Source: Firmicutes bacterium CAG:534 (GTDB lineage: Bacteria; Bacillota; Clostridia; Lachnospirales; Lachnospiraceae). Taken from it: DNA of 64,000 nt. Every line of letters begins with the position of its first letter. Position 1 is the stretch's first letter. The notes under the pieces were generated by a model, which was not told where the DNA came from, searched no databases, and saw nothing but the letters and a program-made list of their open reading frames with translations. Positions 43,502-51,632 of this stretch are shown here, in pieces. The translations under genes and the position numbers were made by a program. The DNA is taken from contig FR894536.1 in assembly GCA_000436115.1 (NCBI GenBank), positions 3,586 through 67,585 on the forward strand, given 5' to 3'.

Positions 43502-44539
43502 ATGAAAAAGAAGGTATTATCAATTATTTTAACGGCAACCATGATCCTTGGCCTGACAGCCTGCGGATCGAAGCAGACAGCCAATGCCGGAGGAGATGCA
43601 GCAGCACCTGAAGCAGCATCTGAAGCAGCATCTGAAGCAGCACCTGAAGCAGGCTCGGGAGATCTGATCAAGGTTGGTATCATTAACAATGATCCTAATG
43701 AATCCGGTTATCGTACTGCAAATGATAAGGATTTAAAGGAAATGTTTACAGAAGCAAACGGGTATGAAGCATCCTTTGCTTATAGTCTGAAAAATGATGA
43801 GCAGATCACAGCAGCACAGAAGTTTATCCAGGATGGAGTTGATTATCTGCTTCTGTCAGCAGCAGATACAGCAGGTTGGGATTCCGTATTAAAGGATGCA
43901 CAGGATGCAGGTATCCGGGTAATCTTATTTGACCGTACCATTGATGCTGATCCCAGTCTTTATGAAGCGTCTATCGTCTCTGATATGGCAAAGGAAGGCC
44001 AGACAGCAGTTGACTGGCTGAAGGGACAAAACCTCAGCGAATATAAGATCATACATATTCAGGGTGTTATGGGTTCCGCTGCTCAGCAGGGACGTTCGGG
44101 AGCACTTGATAATGCAGTAGCATCCGATGGATGGACCTTAGTTACACAGCAGACAGCAGAGTGGAATGCAGAAAAGGCACAGCAGATCGTTCAGTCAGTA
44201 ATCGATTCCGGCGAGTCCTTCAATGTTATTTATGCGGAAAATGATGATATGGCAAAGGGTGCTGTTGCTGCTCTTGATAAGGCAAACATTTCCCATGGTG
44301 TTGGAAAAGACGTTATCGTTATGGGATTTGACTGCAATAAATGGGCATTGGAAGAACTGTTAAATCAGAACTGGAACTATGATGGACAGTGCAATCCTTT
44401 CCAGGCTTCCTACATTGATGAGATCATTAAGACACTCGAAAGCGGCGGAACTCTTTCCGAGAAGACCATTATCATGGATGAGAAGGGCTTTGACGCTTCC
44501 ACAATCACACAGGAAGATGTAGATAATTACGGCATTTAA
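43502..44539 (+). CDS. Sugar-binding lipoprotein of a CUT2 ABC transporter
   Basis: A 345-residue PBP1-fold (LacI-like) binding protein. Its lipoprotein signal ends LGLTAC with Cys21, then an Ala/Glu/Pro linker made of four 12-base DNA repeats. The fold starts IKVGIINNDPNESGYRTAND, with DYLLLSAADTAGWDSVLKDA and YAENDDMAKGAVAALD later. It resembles YtfQ-type (galactofuranose/arabinose) binding proteins. GGGAGGTATAAG precedes the ATG. The gene is separated from the transporter ATPase by a terminator-like hairpin, so it should be expressed at a higher level. Confidence 0.9.
   Translation: MKKKVLSIILTATMILGLTACGSKQTANAGGDAAAPEAASEAASEAAPEAGSGDLIKVGIINNDPNESGYRTANDKDLKEMFTEANGYEASFAYSLKNDEQITAAQKFIQDGVDYLLLSAADTAGWDSVLKDAQDAGIRVILFDRTIDADPSLYEASIVSDMAKEGQTAVDWLKGQNLSEYKIIHIQGVMGSAAQQGRSGALDNAVASDGWTLVTQQTAEWNAEKAQQIVQSVIDSGESFNVIYAENDDMAKGAVAALDKANISHGVGKDVIVMGFDCNKWALEELLNQNWNYDGQCNPFQASYIDEIIKTLESGGTLSEKTIIMDEKGFDASTITQEDVDNYGI
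43601..43648 (+). repeat. Four tandem 12-base repeats in the lipoprotein linker
   Basis: GCAGCA[C/T]CTGAA occurs four times without gaps, encoding alternating AAPE/AASE units. It is likely to vary in copy number by replication slippage, changing linker length in steps of four residues without frame loss. Confidence 0.85.
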
Positions 44540-44563
44540 TCCATCTGAAAACAGTAAATCTAT

Positions 44564-44611
44564 AAAGCGCAGCGCAGCGTCAAAAATCGTACGCCGGGGC
44601 TGCGCTTTTTT
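44564..44611 (+). terminator. Attenuating terminator between binding-protein and ATPase genes
   Basis: AAAGCGCAGC and GCTGCGCTTT pair perfectly, with an inner GCGT/ACGC helix, followed by six Ts. Readthrough is needed for the downstream ATPase and permeases. Confidence 0.8.
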
Positions 44612-44632
44612 AAAAAAGGAGTGAATACGCTG

Positions 44633-46159
44633 GTGAAAGACAAAGCTGTATTAGAAATGAAAAATATCCATAAAAGCTTTCCCGGAGTACATGCTTTACA
44701 GGGAGTGGATTTTACACTTTGCGAAGGTGAAATTCATGCATTAATGGGCGAAAACGGAGCCGGAAAATCTACACTGATCAAAGTTTTGACGGGTGTTTAC
44801 AATAAAGAAGAGGGTCAAATTTTTATTAAGGGAAAGGAAAAAACTGTTTCCATACATTCTCCCCAGGAAGCACAAAAACTCGGTATCAGTACCGTATATC
44901 AGGAAATTACCCTTTGTCCTAATCTTTCCGTTGCAGAAAATATGTACATAGGCAGATCGGACGGTTTATATCAGAACTGGAAAAAAATGAATGCTGATGC
45001 AGATCAGATTTTAAAAGCTCTTGATATACCTGCAAAGGCAACACAGCAGCTTGCAAGCTGTTCTATTGCCGTACAGCAGATGGTTGCCATAGCAAGAGCC
45101 GTTGACATGGACTGTAAGGTGCTTATTTTGGATGAACCTACTTCTTCGCTGGATGAGCAGGAGGTAGAAAAGCTGTTTAAGCTGATGCGTGAACTGCGGG
45201 CAAAAGGTGTAGGCATTATTTTTGTAACACATTTTCTGGATCAGGTATACGAAGTATGCGATAAGATTACCGTTTTGCGTGATGGAAAACTGGTAGGAGA
45301 ATATGAAATTAAGGATCTTCCAAGAGTAAAGCTTGTATCGAAAATGCTTGGCAAGGATCTGGACGATATGTCTGACATTAAGGGAGAACAGTCTGTTTAC
45401 AGCGGAAAGGATGCAAACGAACGTATCTTTGAAACAGAGGGTCTTGTAAGTAATGCCGGAATCAAACCTTTTGATTTTTATATTAAGAAAGGGGAGGTAA
45501 ACGGATTTACTGGTCTGCTTGGTTCCGGAAGAAGCGAATGTGTGCGTGCTATTTTTGGCGCAGACAGGGTGATTGGAGGAACGGTTAAAAAGAACGGAAA
45601 GGTGATTAAAATAACAAAGCCTCTTGATGCTATGAAAAATGGAATAGCATATCTGCCGGAAGATCGTAAGATCGATGGTATAGTAGGAGATCTGTCTGTA
45701 AGGGAAAATATTATTCTTGCCCTGCAGGTGTTAAGAGGATTTTTCAGACCCTTCTCAAAAGCCCAGGCAAATAAATTTGCGGAAGAATATATTAAATTGC
45801 TGGGAATTAAAACGGCTTCTGCTGATACCCCTATTAAATCCTTATCAGGAGGAAATCAGCAAAAGGTAATTCTTGCAAGATGGCTTTTGACAAACCCGGA
45901 ATATCTGATCCTGGATGAGCCTACCCGCGGAATTGATGTAGGAACCAAGATCGATATTCAGAAACTGGTGTTAAAGCTTGCTTCTGAAGGAATGAGTATC
46001 ACTTTTATTTCTTCGGAAACAGACGAAATGCTTCGCACCTGTTCCAGACTGATCGTCATGAGAGATCGAAAAGTAGTTGGAGAGCTTTCAGGTGAAGATT
46101 TAACTCAGAATAAAATTATGAGTACTATTGCCGGAGGTGAAAAAGATCATGAACAGTAA
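44633..46159 (+). CDS. CUT2 sugar ABC transporter ATPase (two fused nucleotide-binding domains)
   Basis: A 508-residue ATPase with two ABC domains. The first has Walker A GENGAGKSTLIKVL (about residues 36-49) and Walker B VLILDEPTSSLD. The second has a degenerate Walker A (GLLGSGRSECVRAIFGA), signature LSGGNQQKVILARWL and Walker B LILDEPTRGIDVGT. This asymmetry is normal for RbsA/YtfR-like proteins. The GTG at 44633 (MKDKAVLEMKNIHKSF) is chosen; GGAG lies 11 bases upstream, whereas the GTG at 44621 overlaps it. It energises the two permeases encoded next. Confidence 0.94.
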   Translation: MKDKAVLEMKNIHKSFPGVHALQGVDFTLCEGEIHALMGENGAGKSTLIKVLTGVYNKEEGQIFIKGKEKTVSIHSPQEAQKLGISTVYQEITLCPNLSVAENMYIGRSDGLYQNWKKMNADADQILKALDIPAKATQQLASCSIAVQQMVAIARAVDMDCKVLILDEPTSSLDEQEVEKLFKLMRELRAKGVGIIFVTHFLDQVYEVCDKITVLRDGKLVGEYEIKDLPRVKLVSKMLGKDLDDMSDIKGEQSVYSGKDANERIFETEGLVSNAGIKPFDFYIKKGEVNGFTGLLGSGRSECVRAIFGADRVIGGTVKKNGKVIKITKPLDAMKNGIAYLPEDRKIDGIVGDLSVRENIILALQVLRGFFRPFSKAQANKFAEEYIKLLGIKTASADTPIKSLSGGNQQKVILARWLLTNPEYLILDEPTRGIDVGTKIDIQKLVLKLASEGMSITFISSETDEMLRTCSRLIVMRDRKVVGELSGEDLTQNKIMSTIAGGEKDHEQ

Positions 46160-47249
46160 ATCTGTAAAAAGTGTTAATATTTCGACCTTTTTCCTAAAAA
46201 TATTCAGGTGTCAGATTTTTATTCCTATTGCAGCATTACTATTGCTTGCACTGTTTAATCTGATCGTGGATCCATCCTTTTACAAAATTACACTTGGCTA
46301 TAATAGTGCAGGAGATCCTGTTCTTTCCGGAAATCTGATGACCATTCTGGATTATGGTTCAGAACTTGCTATTCTTGCAATAGGAATGACACTGGTTACG
46401 GCAGCGTCAGGCGGACAGGACATCAGTGTAGGCGCCGGGATTGCCATTGCAGGAAGCGTTGTATTACGGGTATTGTGTGGAACCAATTCCAGACCCGATA
46501 CCTTACAGGCTCCTATTATTGTTGCTTTTTTGATCAGCTGTGTGGTAGCAATGCTGTTTGGAGCATTTAATGGAGCGCTGGTTGCCTATTTCAAAATTCA
46601 GCCCATGGTGGCAACGCTGATTTTATTTACAGCAGGCAGATCCATAGCTGCCTGGATCAATAACAATGAGCTGCCGATCATCAGTGATCCTACCTTCAAA
46701 TATTTTGGAGGATTTATTCCGGGAGTTCCTATCCCTACTCCGTTTTTTATTGCTGTGATCTGTATGATCATCATGGCTCTTGTTTTGAAATTTACCAATC
46801 TGGGATTATATACGCAGGCAGTTGGAATTAATGAAAGCTCTTCCAGATTAAATGGATTAAATCCTGCGTTTATCAAGTTTATCACTTTTGTGATCCTGGG
46901 ATTATGTGTTGCAGTTGCCGGACTGATTAAGGTAAGCCGTTTATCATCCATTAACTATTCCGTTATCGCAAAGGATATTGAAATGGATGCCATATTGGCA
47001 GTAGCGCTGGGAGGAAATTCCTTAAGCGGCGGTAAATTTAACATGACCGCATCCATACTTGGCGCTTATGTGATTCAGTTTTTAACAACGACGCTGTACA
47101 AATTTAACGTACAATCAGATGCTCTTTCTGCATATAAAGCGGTTGTAGTAATTGTTTTGGTGGTATTAAGTACACCTGTCGTAAGGGAATATCTTTCTTC
47201 TCTTGGAAAAAAGCTGAAAAATAAGGGAAATGTAAAGGAGGTCGGTTAA
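46149..47249 (+). CDS. CUT2 sugar ABC transporter permease 1 (YtfT-like)
   Basis: A 366-residue permease with 8-10 membrane segments. Family text: ELAILAIGMTLVTAASGGQD followed by ISVGAGIAIAGSV, and AVALGGNSLSGGKFNMTASI later. The ATG at 46149 follows GGAGGTGAAAAAGATC and overlaps the ATPase end by 11 bases. The pairing with a second, different permease is as in the YtfT/YjfF galactofuranose transporter. Confidence 0.92.
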   Translation: MNSKSVKSVNISTFFLKIFRCQIFIPIAALLLLALFNLIVDPSFYKITLGYNSAGDPVLSGNLMTILDYGSELAILAIGMTLVTAASGGQDISVGAGIAIAGSVVLRVLCGTNSRPDTLQAPIIVAFLISCVVAMLFGAFNGALVAYFKIQPMVATLILFTAGRSIAAWINNNELPIISDPTFKYFGGFIPGVPIPTPFFIAVICMIIMALVLKFTNLGLYTQAVGINESSSRLNGLNPAFIKFITFVILGLCVAVAGLIKVSRLSSINYSVIAKDIEMDAILAVALGGNSLSGGKFNMTASILGAYVIQFLTTTLYKFNVQSDALSAYKAVVVIVLVVLSTPVVREYLSSLGKKLKNKGNVKEVG

Positions 47250-47250
47250 T

Positions 47251-48294
47251 ATGCCGTTTGGAAAGAAAGTACAAAATAAATTTAAAAACATTACCGACAC
47301 AAACCTGCTCCTGATGATCACCATTGTGGTATTCTTTGCAATGTACCTTGGTGCAATTCTCTTTCAGGGAAAAGGATTTTTAAAGCCTCAGACATTTTTT
47401 AACATTTTAAATGCCAATGCATCACTGATCATTTTATCCTGTGGAATGAGTCTTGTTATGATCACAGGGGGGATTGATATTTCCGTGGGAGGAGTAACAG
47501 CCTTAGTCAGTATGTGCTGTGCGGTTTATCTGGATTTTCACGGAGGCAACCTTTTTGTAGCTATTTTGATTGCGCTGGCCATTGGGCTTGCCTTTGGGTT
47601 AGTACAGGGATTTCTGGTTGCATATTTAGATATTCAGCCTTTTATCGTTACGCTGGCCGGAATGTTTTTTGCAAGGGGAATGACAACCATTGTAAATACA
47701 ACTCCCTTTAATGTTGCAAATGAATCCTTCGTTGCCTTGAAGGATACACGCATTTATGTTCCGGGATTTGGATCCGTTAATAAGCTTGGAAAGTATGTAC
47801 CTGCTTATATTGAAGTGGGAGTAGTAGTCGCTCTGCTTACGGTAATCATTCTCTTTTGTGTTCTGAGATGGACCAGCCAGGGACGGAAGTTCTATGCGGT
47901 GGGCGGAAACAGCCAAAGCGCTCTGATGCTTGGAATCAACGTAAGAAAAACAAAATTTTTATCTCATTTGATCTGTGGGCTGTTAGCAGGTATTGGAGGG
48001 TTTGTCTATTTTATGCATGTGGGATCAGGATCTGCTTCCCATGCAAGCGGAATGGAAATGAACGCCATTGCATCTTCTATTATAGGCGGAACTATGCTGA
48101 CAGGTGGAGTTGGAAACATTATCGGTACATTTTTCGGAGTGCTTTCCTTAAGCACCATACAGAATATTGTATCCTCTGCAGGTCTTGATCAGGCATGGTG
48201 GACTGGAATTACGATTGCAGCTATGTTATGCTTATTCTTAGTAGTACAAAGCGTTGTAATCGCCCGCAAAAAAAAGACGCTTAAAAACAGCTAA
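47251..48294 (+). CDS. CUT2 sugar ABC transporter permease 2 (YjfF-like)
   Basis: A 347-residue permease, 1 base after permease 1. Typical text: LIILSCGMSLVMITGGIDIS, then VGGVTALVSMCC, DIQPFIVTLAGMFFARGMT, and ASSIIGGTMLTGGVGNIIGT. GGAGGTCGGTTAAT precedes the ATG. It probably forms a heterodimer with permease 1. Confidence 0.92.
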   Translation: MPFGKKVQNKFKNITDTNLLLMITIVVFFAMYLGAILFQGKGFLKPQTFFNILNANASLIILSCGMSLVMITGGIDISVGGVTALVSMCCAVYLDFHGGNLFVAILIALAIGLAFGLVQGFLVAYLDIQPFIVTLAGMFFARGMTTIVNTTPFNVANESFVALKDTRIYVPGFGSVNKLGKYVPAYIEVGVVVALLTVIILFCVLRWTSQGRKFYAVGGNSQSALMLGINVRKTKFLSHLICGLLAGIGGFVYFMHVGSGSASHASGMEMNAIASSIIGGTMLTGGVGNIIGTFFGVLSLSTIQNIVSSAGLDQAWWTGITIAAMLCLFLVVQSVVIARKKKTLKNS

Positions 48295-48310
48295 AAGCGA
48301 GAAAAGAAAA

Positions 48311-49405
48311 TTGAAGAAAACTATTTTAATTATTATATCATTTGCTATTGCTGCTCTTTGCATAGTAGCATTTGTCCATGGAAAAGATACAATTTCTCTT
48401 TATGATACAGAGGAAGCACAGGAAACGATTTCAAATGAAAGCATCGTAATTGGCTTTTCACAGCTTGGTGCGGAATCTGATTGGAGAAGTGCAAATACGG
48501 AATCCATGAAAACTACATTTTCTGCTGAAAACGGGTATGAGCTGCTCTTTGAAGACGGACAGCAGAAGCAGTCAAATCAGATTACTGCCATTCGTACCTT
48601 TATTCAGCAGGAAGTGGATTATATTGTGCTTGCACCGGTAACGGAAACAGGATGGGACACTGTGCTGCAGGAAGCAAAGGACGCCGGTGTCCCTGTCATA
48701 ATTGTTGACCGTATGGTAGATGTTTCTGACGATACACTTTTTACCTGCTGGGTGGGATCTGATTTTGAACTGGAAGGGAAAAAGGCAGCAGGCTGGTTAG
48801 AGCAGTATCTTGCAAAAAAAGAGATTGCTGCGGAGGATATTCATATTGTAAATATTCAGGGAACGATTGGTGCATCGGCACAGATAGGGAGGACAAAAAG
48901 CCTGGAAGAAGCGGCAGAAAAGAATGGCTGGGATCTTCTTGCAGAGGTTCCGGGAGATTTTACACAGGCCAAGGGCCGGGAAGTCATGAAAGAGCTTCTT
49001 TGCCAGTATGAAAATATTAATGTGGTTTACTGTGAAAATGATAACGAAGCGTTTGGCGCTATTGAAGCGATTGAAGGGGCTGGCAAAACGGTAGGATCCA
49101 ATATTGATAAAGGCGAGATCATGGTGATTTCCTTTGACGGAGTAAAGGAGAAAGCCATGACTTATGTGCTTGACGGCAAAATATCCTGTATAGCAGAATG
49201 TAATCCTCTTCAGGGGCCCAGAGTACAGGCTATCATTAATTTGTTAGAGCGTGGGGGCACGCCTGATAAATTTTACTATGTGGATGAAGGTTTTTTCAGT
49301 GCAGATGAAACAGTGGAAAAAGTTACTGTGGATGGAAAGGAATATGAGGTGACCTTACTGACCCAGGAGATCATAGATGAAAGAAAGAATGAATTTAATT
49401 CTTGA
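48311..49405 (+). CDS. Second YtfQ-like sugar-binding protein, membrane-anchored, possible co-sensor
   Basis: A 364-residue PBP1-fold protein with an uncleaved-looking N-terminal membrane segment (TILIIISFAIAALCIVAFV) and no lipobox. The fold is closer to YtfQ than the lipoprotein of this locus: IVIGFSQLGAESDWRSAN, LFEDGQQKQSNQITAIRTF, VTETGWDTVLQEAKDAGVPV, and NIQGTIGASAQIGRTKS. It starts at TTG 48311 with a weak site (GAGAAAAG), so expression is probably low. A second, anchored, weakly translated binding protein in a locus with its own YesM kinase recalls XylFII, which senses sugar for LytS. Alternative: a spare binding protein for the transporter. Confidence 0.88.
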   Translation: MKKTILIIISFAIAALCIVAFVHGKDTISLYDTEEAQETISNESIVIGFSQLGAESDWRSANTESMKTTFSAENGYELLFEDGQQKQSNQITAIRTFIQQEVDYIVLAPVTETGWDTVLQEAKDAGVPVIIVDRMVDVSDDTLFTCWVGSDFELEGKKAAGWLEQYLAKKEIAAEDIHIVNIQGTIGASAQIGRTKSLEEAAEKNGWDLLAEVPGDFTQAKGREVMKELLCQYENINVVYCENDNEAFGAIEAIEGAGKTVGSNIDKGEIMVISFDGVKEKAMTYVLDGKISCIAECNPLQGPRVQAIINLLERGGTPDKFYYVDEGFFSADETVEKVTVDGKEYEVTLLTQEIIDERKNEFNS

Positions 49406-49430
49406 CAAAAGAAATTTAATCTGTTAGTTT
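49402..49430 (+). promoter_or_regulatory. Promoter of the ABC-F leader
   Basis: A perfect TTGACA (49402-49407) overlaps the stop codon of the preceding gene. TAGTTT follows after 17 bases (49425-49430) with the extended TG. Confidence 0.65.
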
Positions 49431-49457
49431 AAAAAAAAGTGTAAAGGAGATGTGCAG

Positions 49458-49484
49458 ATGTTGTTTTTTTCTACGAATAACTAA
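49458..49484 (+). CDS. Leader peptide MLFFSTNN of an ABC-F-type attenuator
   Basis: An 8-codon open frame (MLFFSTNN, stop TAA) preceded by a strong AAAGGAG 8 bases before the ATG. It lies 28 bases after a -10 element and upstream of two intrinsic terminators. Genes for ABC-F ribosome-protection proteins are often controlled by drug-induced ribosome stalling on such leaders. No coding statistics are possible at this length; the support is the ribosome-binding site and the layout. Confidence 0.6.
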   Translation: MLFFSTNN

Positions 49485-49497
49485 TTTCATAGGTTGT

Positions 49498-49509
49498 GTG
49501 TAGAAGAAG
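49498..49509 (+). promoter_or_regulatory. Possible antiterminator arm
   Basis: GTGTAGAAGAAG is nearly the same as the 5' arm of terminator 2 (GGTGCAGAAGA) and can pair with its 3' arm with one G-U pair. Formation of that alternative helix would prevent terminator 2. It lies 14 bases after the leader stop codon, so a stalled ribosome could influence it. Confidence 0.5.
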
Positions 49510-49552
49510 CGTCTGACTCATTTTCTGATATTTTATAAAAAGCTATATGATT

Positions 49553-49577
49553 TTACTGCCTGGCAGTAATTTTTTTT
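49553..49577 (+). terminator. Leader terminator 1
   Basis: TTACTGCC and GGCAGTAA form a compact perfect hairpin, followed by eight Ts. Confidence 0.75.
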
Positions 49578-49594
49578 GATGTATGTATCTGATA

Positions 49595-49624
49595 GGTGCA
49601 GAAGATTTCTTCTGCACCTTTTTG
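49595..49624 (+). terminator. Leader terminator 2
   Basis: GGTGCAGAAGA and TCTTCTGCACC are perfectly complementary, followed by five Ts. It lies 22 bases before the ABC-F start codon and is a strong intrinsic terminator. Confidence 0.85.
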
Positions 49625-49646
49625 CTGTCAAAAAGGAGGAATTTAT

Positions 49647-49957
49647 ATGTCACAGATCAGCAGATAGATGAGACGCTGTTTCTGGCGCTCCTGCGAAAAC
49701 TGGATTTTTCCAGAACACAATTTGAAAAAAGAATTGAGGACTACAGCGGAGGCCAGAAGAAAAAGGTACTGCTTGCAGGAAGTCTGTGTAAGAAGGCCCA
49801 TCTTTATATCTGGGATGAACCTTTGAACTTTATTGACGTTTTTTCCAGAATGCAGATCGAGGAGCTGATCCTGAAATTTAAGCCTGCCATGATCCTGGTA
49901 GAGCATGACAAAAGCTTTGTGGAACATATTGCAACTTCTGTGATTTCCATTCCCTAA
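49647..49957 (+). pseudogene. ABC-F ribosome-protection-type ATPase (Lsa-like), internally deleted
   Basis: An intact AAAAGGAGG and ATG (49647) begin MSQISR and then hit a stop. From about 49655 another frame reads the last part of an ABC-F protein: TDQQIDETLFLALLRKLDFS, signature YSGGQKKKVLLAGSLC, Walker B HLYIWDEPLNFID, and VEHDKSFVEHIATSVI, ending at 49957. These are typical of the end of Lsa/Vga-type proteins (about 490 residues). The first ATPase domain, the linker that reaches the ribosome, and the second Walker A are missing, so a deletion of more than 1 kb with frame change joined the first codons to the last hundred. It cannot protect ribosomes. Confidence 0.85.
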
Positions 49958-50057
49958 AAGGGATAAAAGGCCATTTTGACCAAATTTAACATTTTTTTTA
50001 TTAGGAAATATACAATTTTTGTGTTAAGCTTTTGTTAAAAGATAAAAAGAAAGGCGT

Positions 50058-51608
50058 TTGATATTATTGAATTCAATTCGTTCCAAATTTAAAGAAAAAT
50101 TTATCGAAACCTTAAAGGCAGTGCTTCCCATCCTGGGGATTGTTTTTGTTTTGTGTTTTACGATCGCCCCAATTCCCCCAAGTATTTTACTGGTGTTTTT
50201 GGTGGGAGCAGTAATGCTGATCGCAGGAATGCTGCTGTTTAATGTGGGTGTGGAAATGTCCATGACGCCTATGGGGGAACGGGTCGGAACGATTATGACC
50301 AAAACCAGGAAGCTTCCCCTGATTATTTTGATCAGTTTTATCATGGGATTTATCATTACAATATCGGAGCCGGATCTGCAGGTGCTTGCACAGCAGGTCC
50401 CCTCCATTCCTAATATGGCGCTGATCCTGGCGGTAGCTGCCGGTGTAGGTGTTTTTCTGGTGATCGCACTCTTAAGAATGCTTTTTGGGATTGCATTATC
50501 ACATCTTCTTGTTGTTTTCTATCTGATCGTGTTTGGAATGACACTGTTTGTTCCAAAGGATTTCCTGGCTATTGCATTTGATTCCGGCGGTGTGACAACA
50601 GGGCCCATGACGGTTCCCTTTATTATGGCGTTTGGTGTTGGTATTGCTGCCATCAGAAGCGATAAGCATGCGGCGGACGACAGCTTTGGTCTGGTAGCGC
50701 TTTGCTCTATTGGCCCTATCCTTGCAGTGCTGATCCTTGGAATGATCTTTCATCCCGAGCAAGGGGATCAGGTAAATAATACTGTTATGATCGTGGATAA
50801 TACAGTGGATCTGGGAAAGCTGTTTGCACAGGGAATTCCTACTTATATGAAGGAAATGGCATTATCTCTTTTTCCCATTGTATTCTTCTTTGCGCTTTTT
50901 CAGCTGATCTCGCGGGATATGAAAAAGAGGCCTCTGATTAAGATCGGTGTGGGAATTATTTATACATATGTAGGTCTTGTTCTGTTTTTAACGGGAGCAA
51001 ATATTGGCTTTATGCCTGCAGGAAATTACCTGGGACAGACAATGGCAGGACTTCCCTACCGTTTTATCATTGTTCCGATCGGAATGCTCATCGGTTATTT
51101 TATCGTATTAGCCGAGCCTGCAGTATTTGTGCTTACAAAGCAGGTAGAGGAGATGACCTCCGGCGCTATTTCAGCGAAGGCAATGGGAACCAGCCTTTCT
51201 ATTGGTGTGGCATTTTCCGTTGGGTTTGCAATGCTGAGAGTGCTTACGGGAATTTCTGTTTTATGGTTCCTTATTCCGGGTTACGCCGTTGCTCTTATTC
51301 TGACATTTTTTGTTCCAAAGATCTTTACGGCGATTGCATTTGACTCCGGTGGTGTGGCTTCCGGTCCTATGACAGCTACTTTCCTGCTTTCCTTTGCAAT
51401 GGGAGCATGTGAAACGGTAGGAGGCAATATTATTACGGATGCGTTTGGAATTGTGGCCATGGTTGCAATGACGCCTCTCATCACCATTCAGATCCTGGGT
51501 ATGGTATTTAAGCTCAAGGAGAGCAGACTCCACAGGGGCGCTGCAGTGGCAAAGGATGTTACTGCTGAACTTGTAAACTATGGCGATATGGAAATTATCG
51601 AGTTGTAA
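50058..51608 (+). CDS. DUF1538 family membrane protein with internal duplication
   Basis: About 516 residues, 12 or more membrane segments. Two halves repeat: FDSGGVTTGPMTVPFIMAFG near residue 177 and FDSGGVASGPMTATFLLSFA near 430, and PDLQVLAQQV versus PAVFVLTKQV earlier in each half. The start is a TTG (50058 or 50067) with GAAAGG upstream; which one is uncertain. Some DUF1538 proteins (UmpAB) have been reported as Na+(Li+,K+)/H+ antiporters. The gene is followed 25 bases later by a PII-like gene, so its activity may be gated by that protein, as AmtB is by GlnK (inference). Confidence 0.85.
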   Translation: MILLNSIRSKFKEKFIETLKAVLPILGIVFVLCFTIAPIPPSILLVFLVGAVMLIAGMLLFNVGVEMSMTPMGERVGTIMTKTRKLPLIILISFIMGFIITISEPDLQVLAQQVPSIPNMALILAVAAGVGVFLVIALLRMLFGIALSHLLVVFYLIVFGMTLFVPKDFLAIAFDSGGVTTGPMTVPFIMAFGVGIAAIRSDKHAADDSFGLVALCSIGPILAVLILGMIFHPEQGDQVNNTVMIVDNTVDLGKLFAQGIPTYMKEMALSLFPIVFFFALFQLISRDMKKRPLIKIGVGIIYTYVGLVLFLTGANIGFMPAGNYLGQTMAGLPYRFIIVPIGMLIGYFIVLAEPAVFVLTKQVEEMTSGAISAKAMGTSLSIGVAFSVGFAMLRVLTGISVLWFLIPGYAVALILTFFVPKIFTAIAFDSGGVASGPMTATFLLSFAMGACETVGGNIITDAFGIVAMVAMTPLITIQILGMVFKLKESRLHRGAAVAKDVTAELVNYGDMEIIEL

Positions 51609-51632
51609 TATAACAGGAAGGAATCGGAAGCT

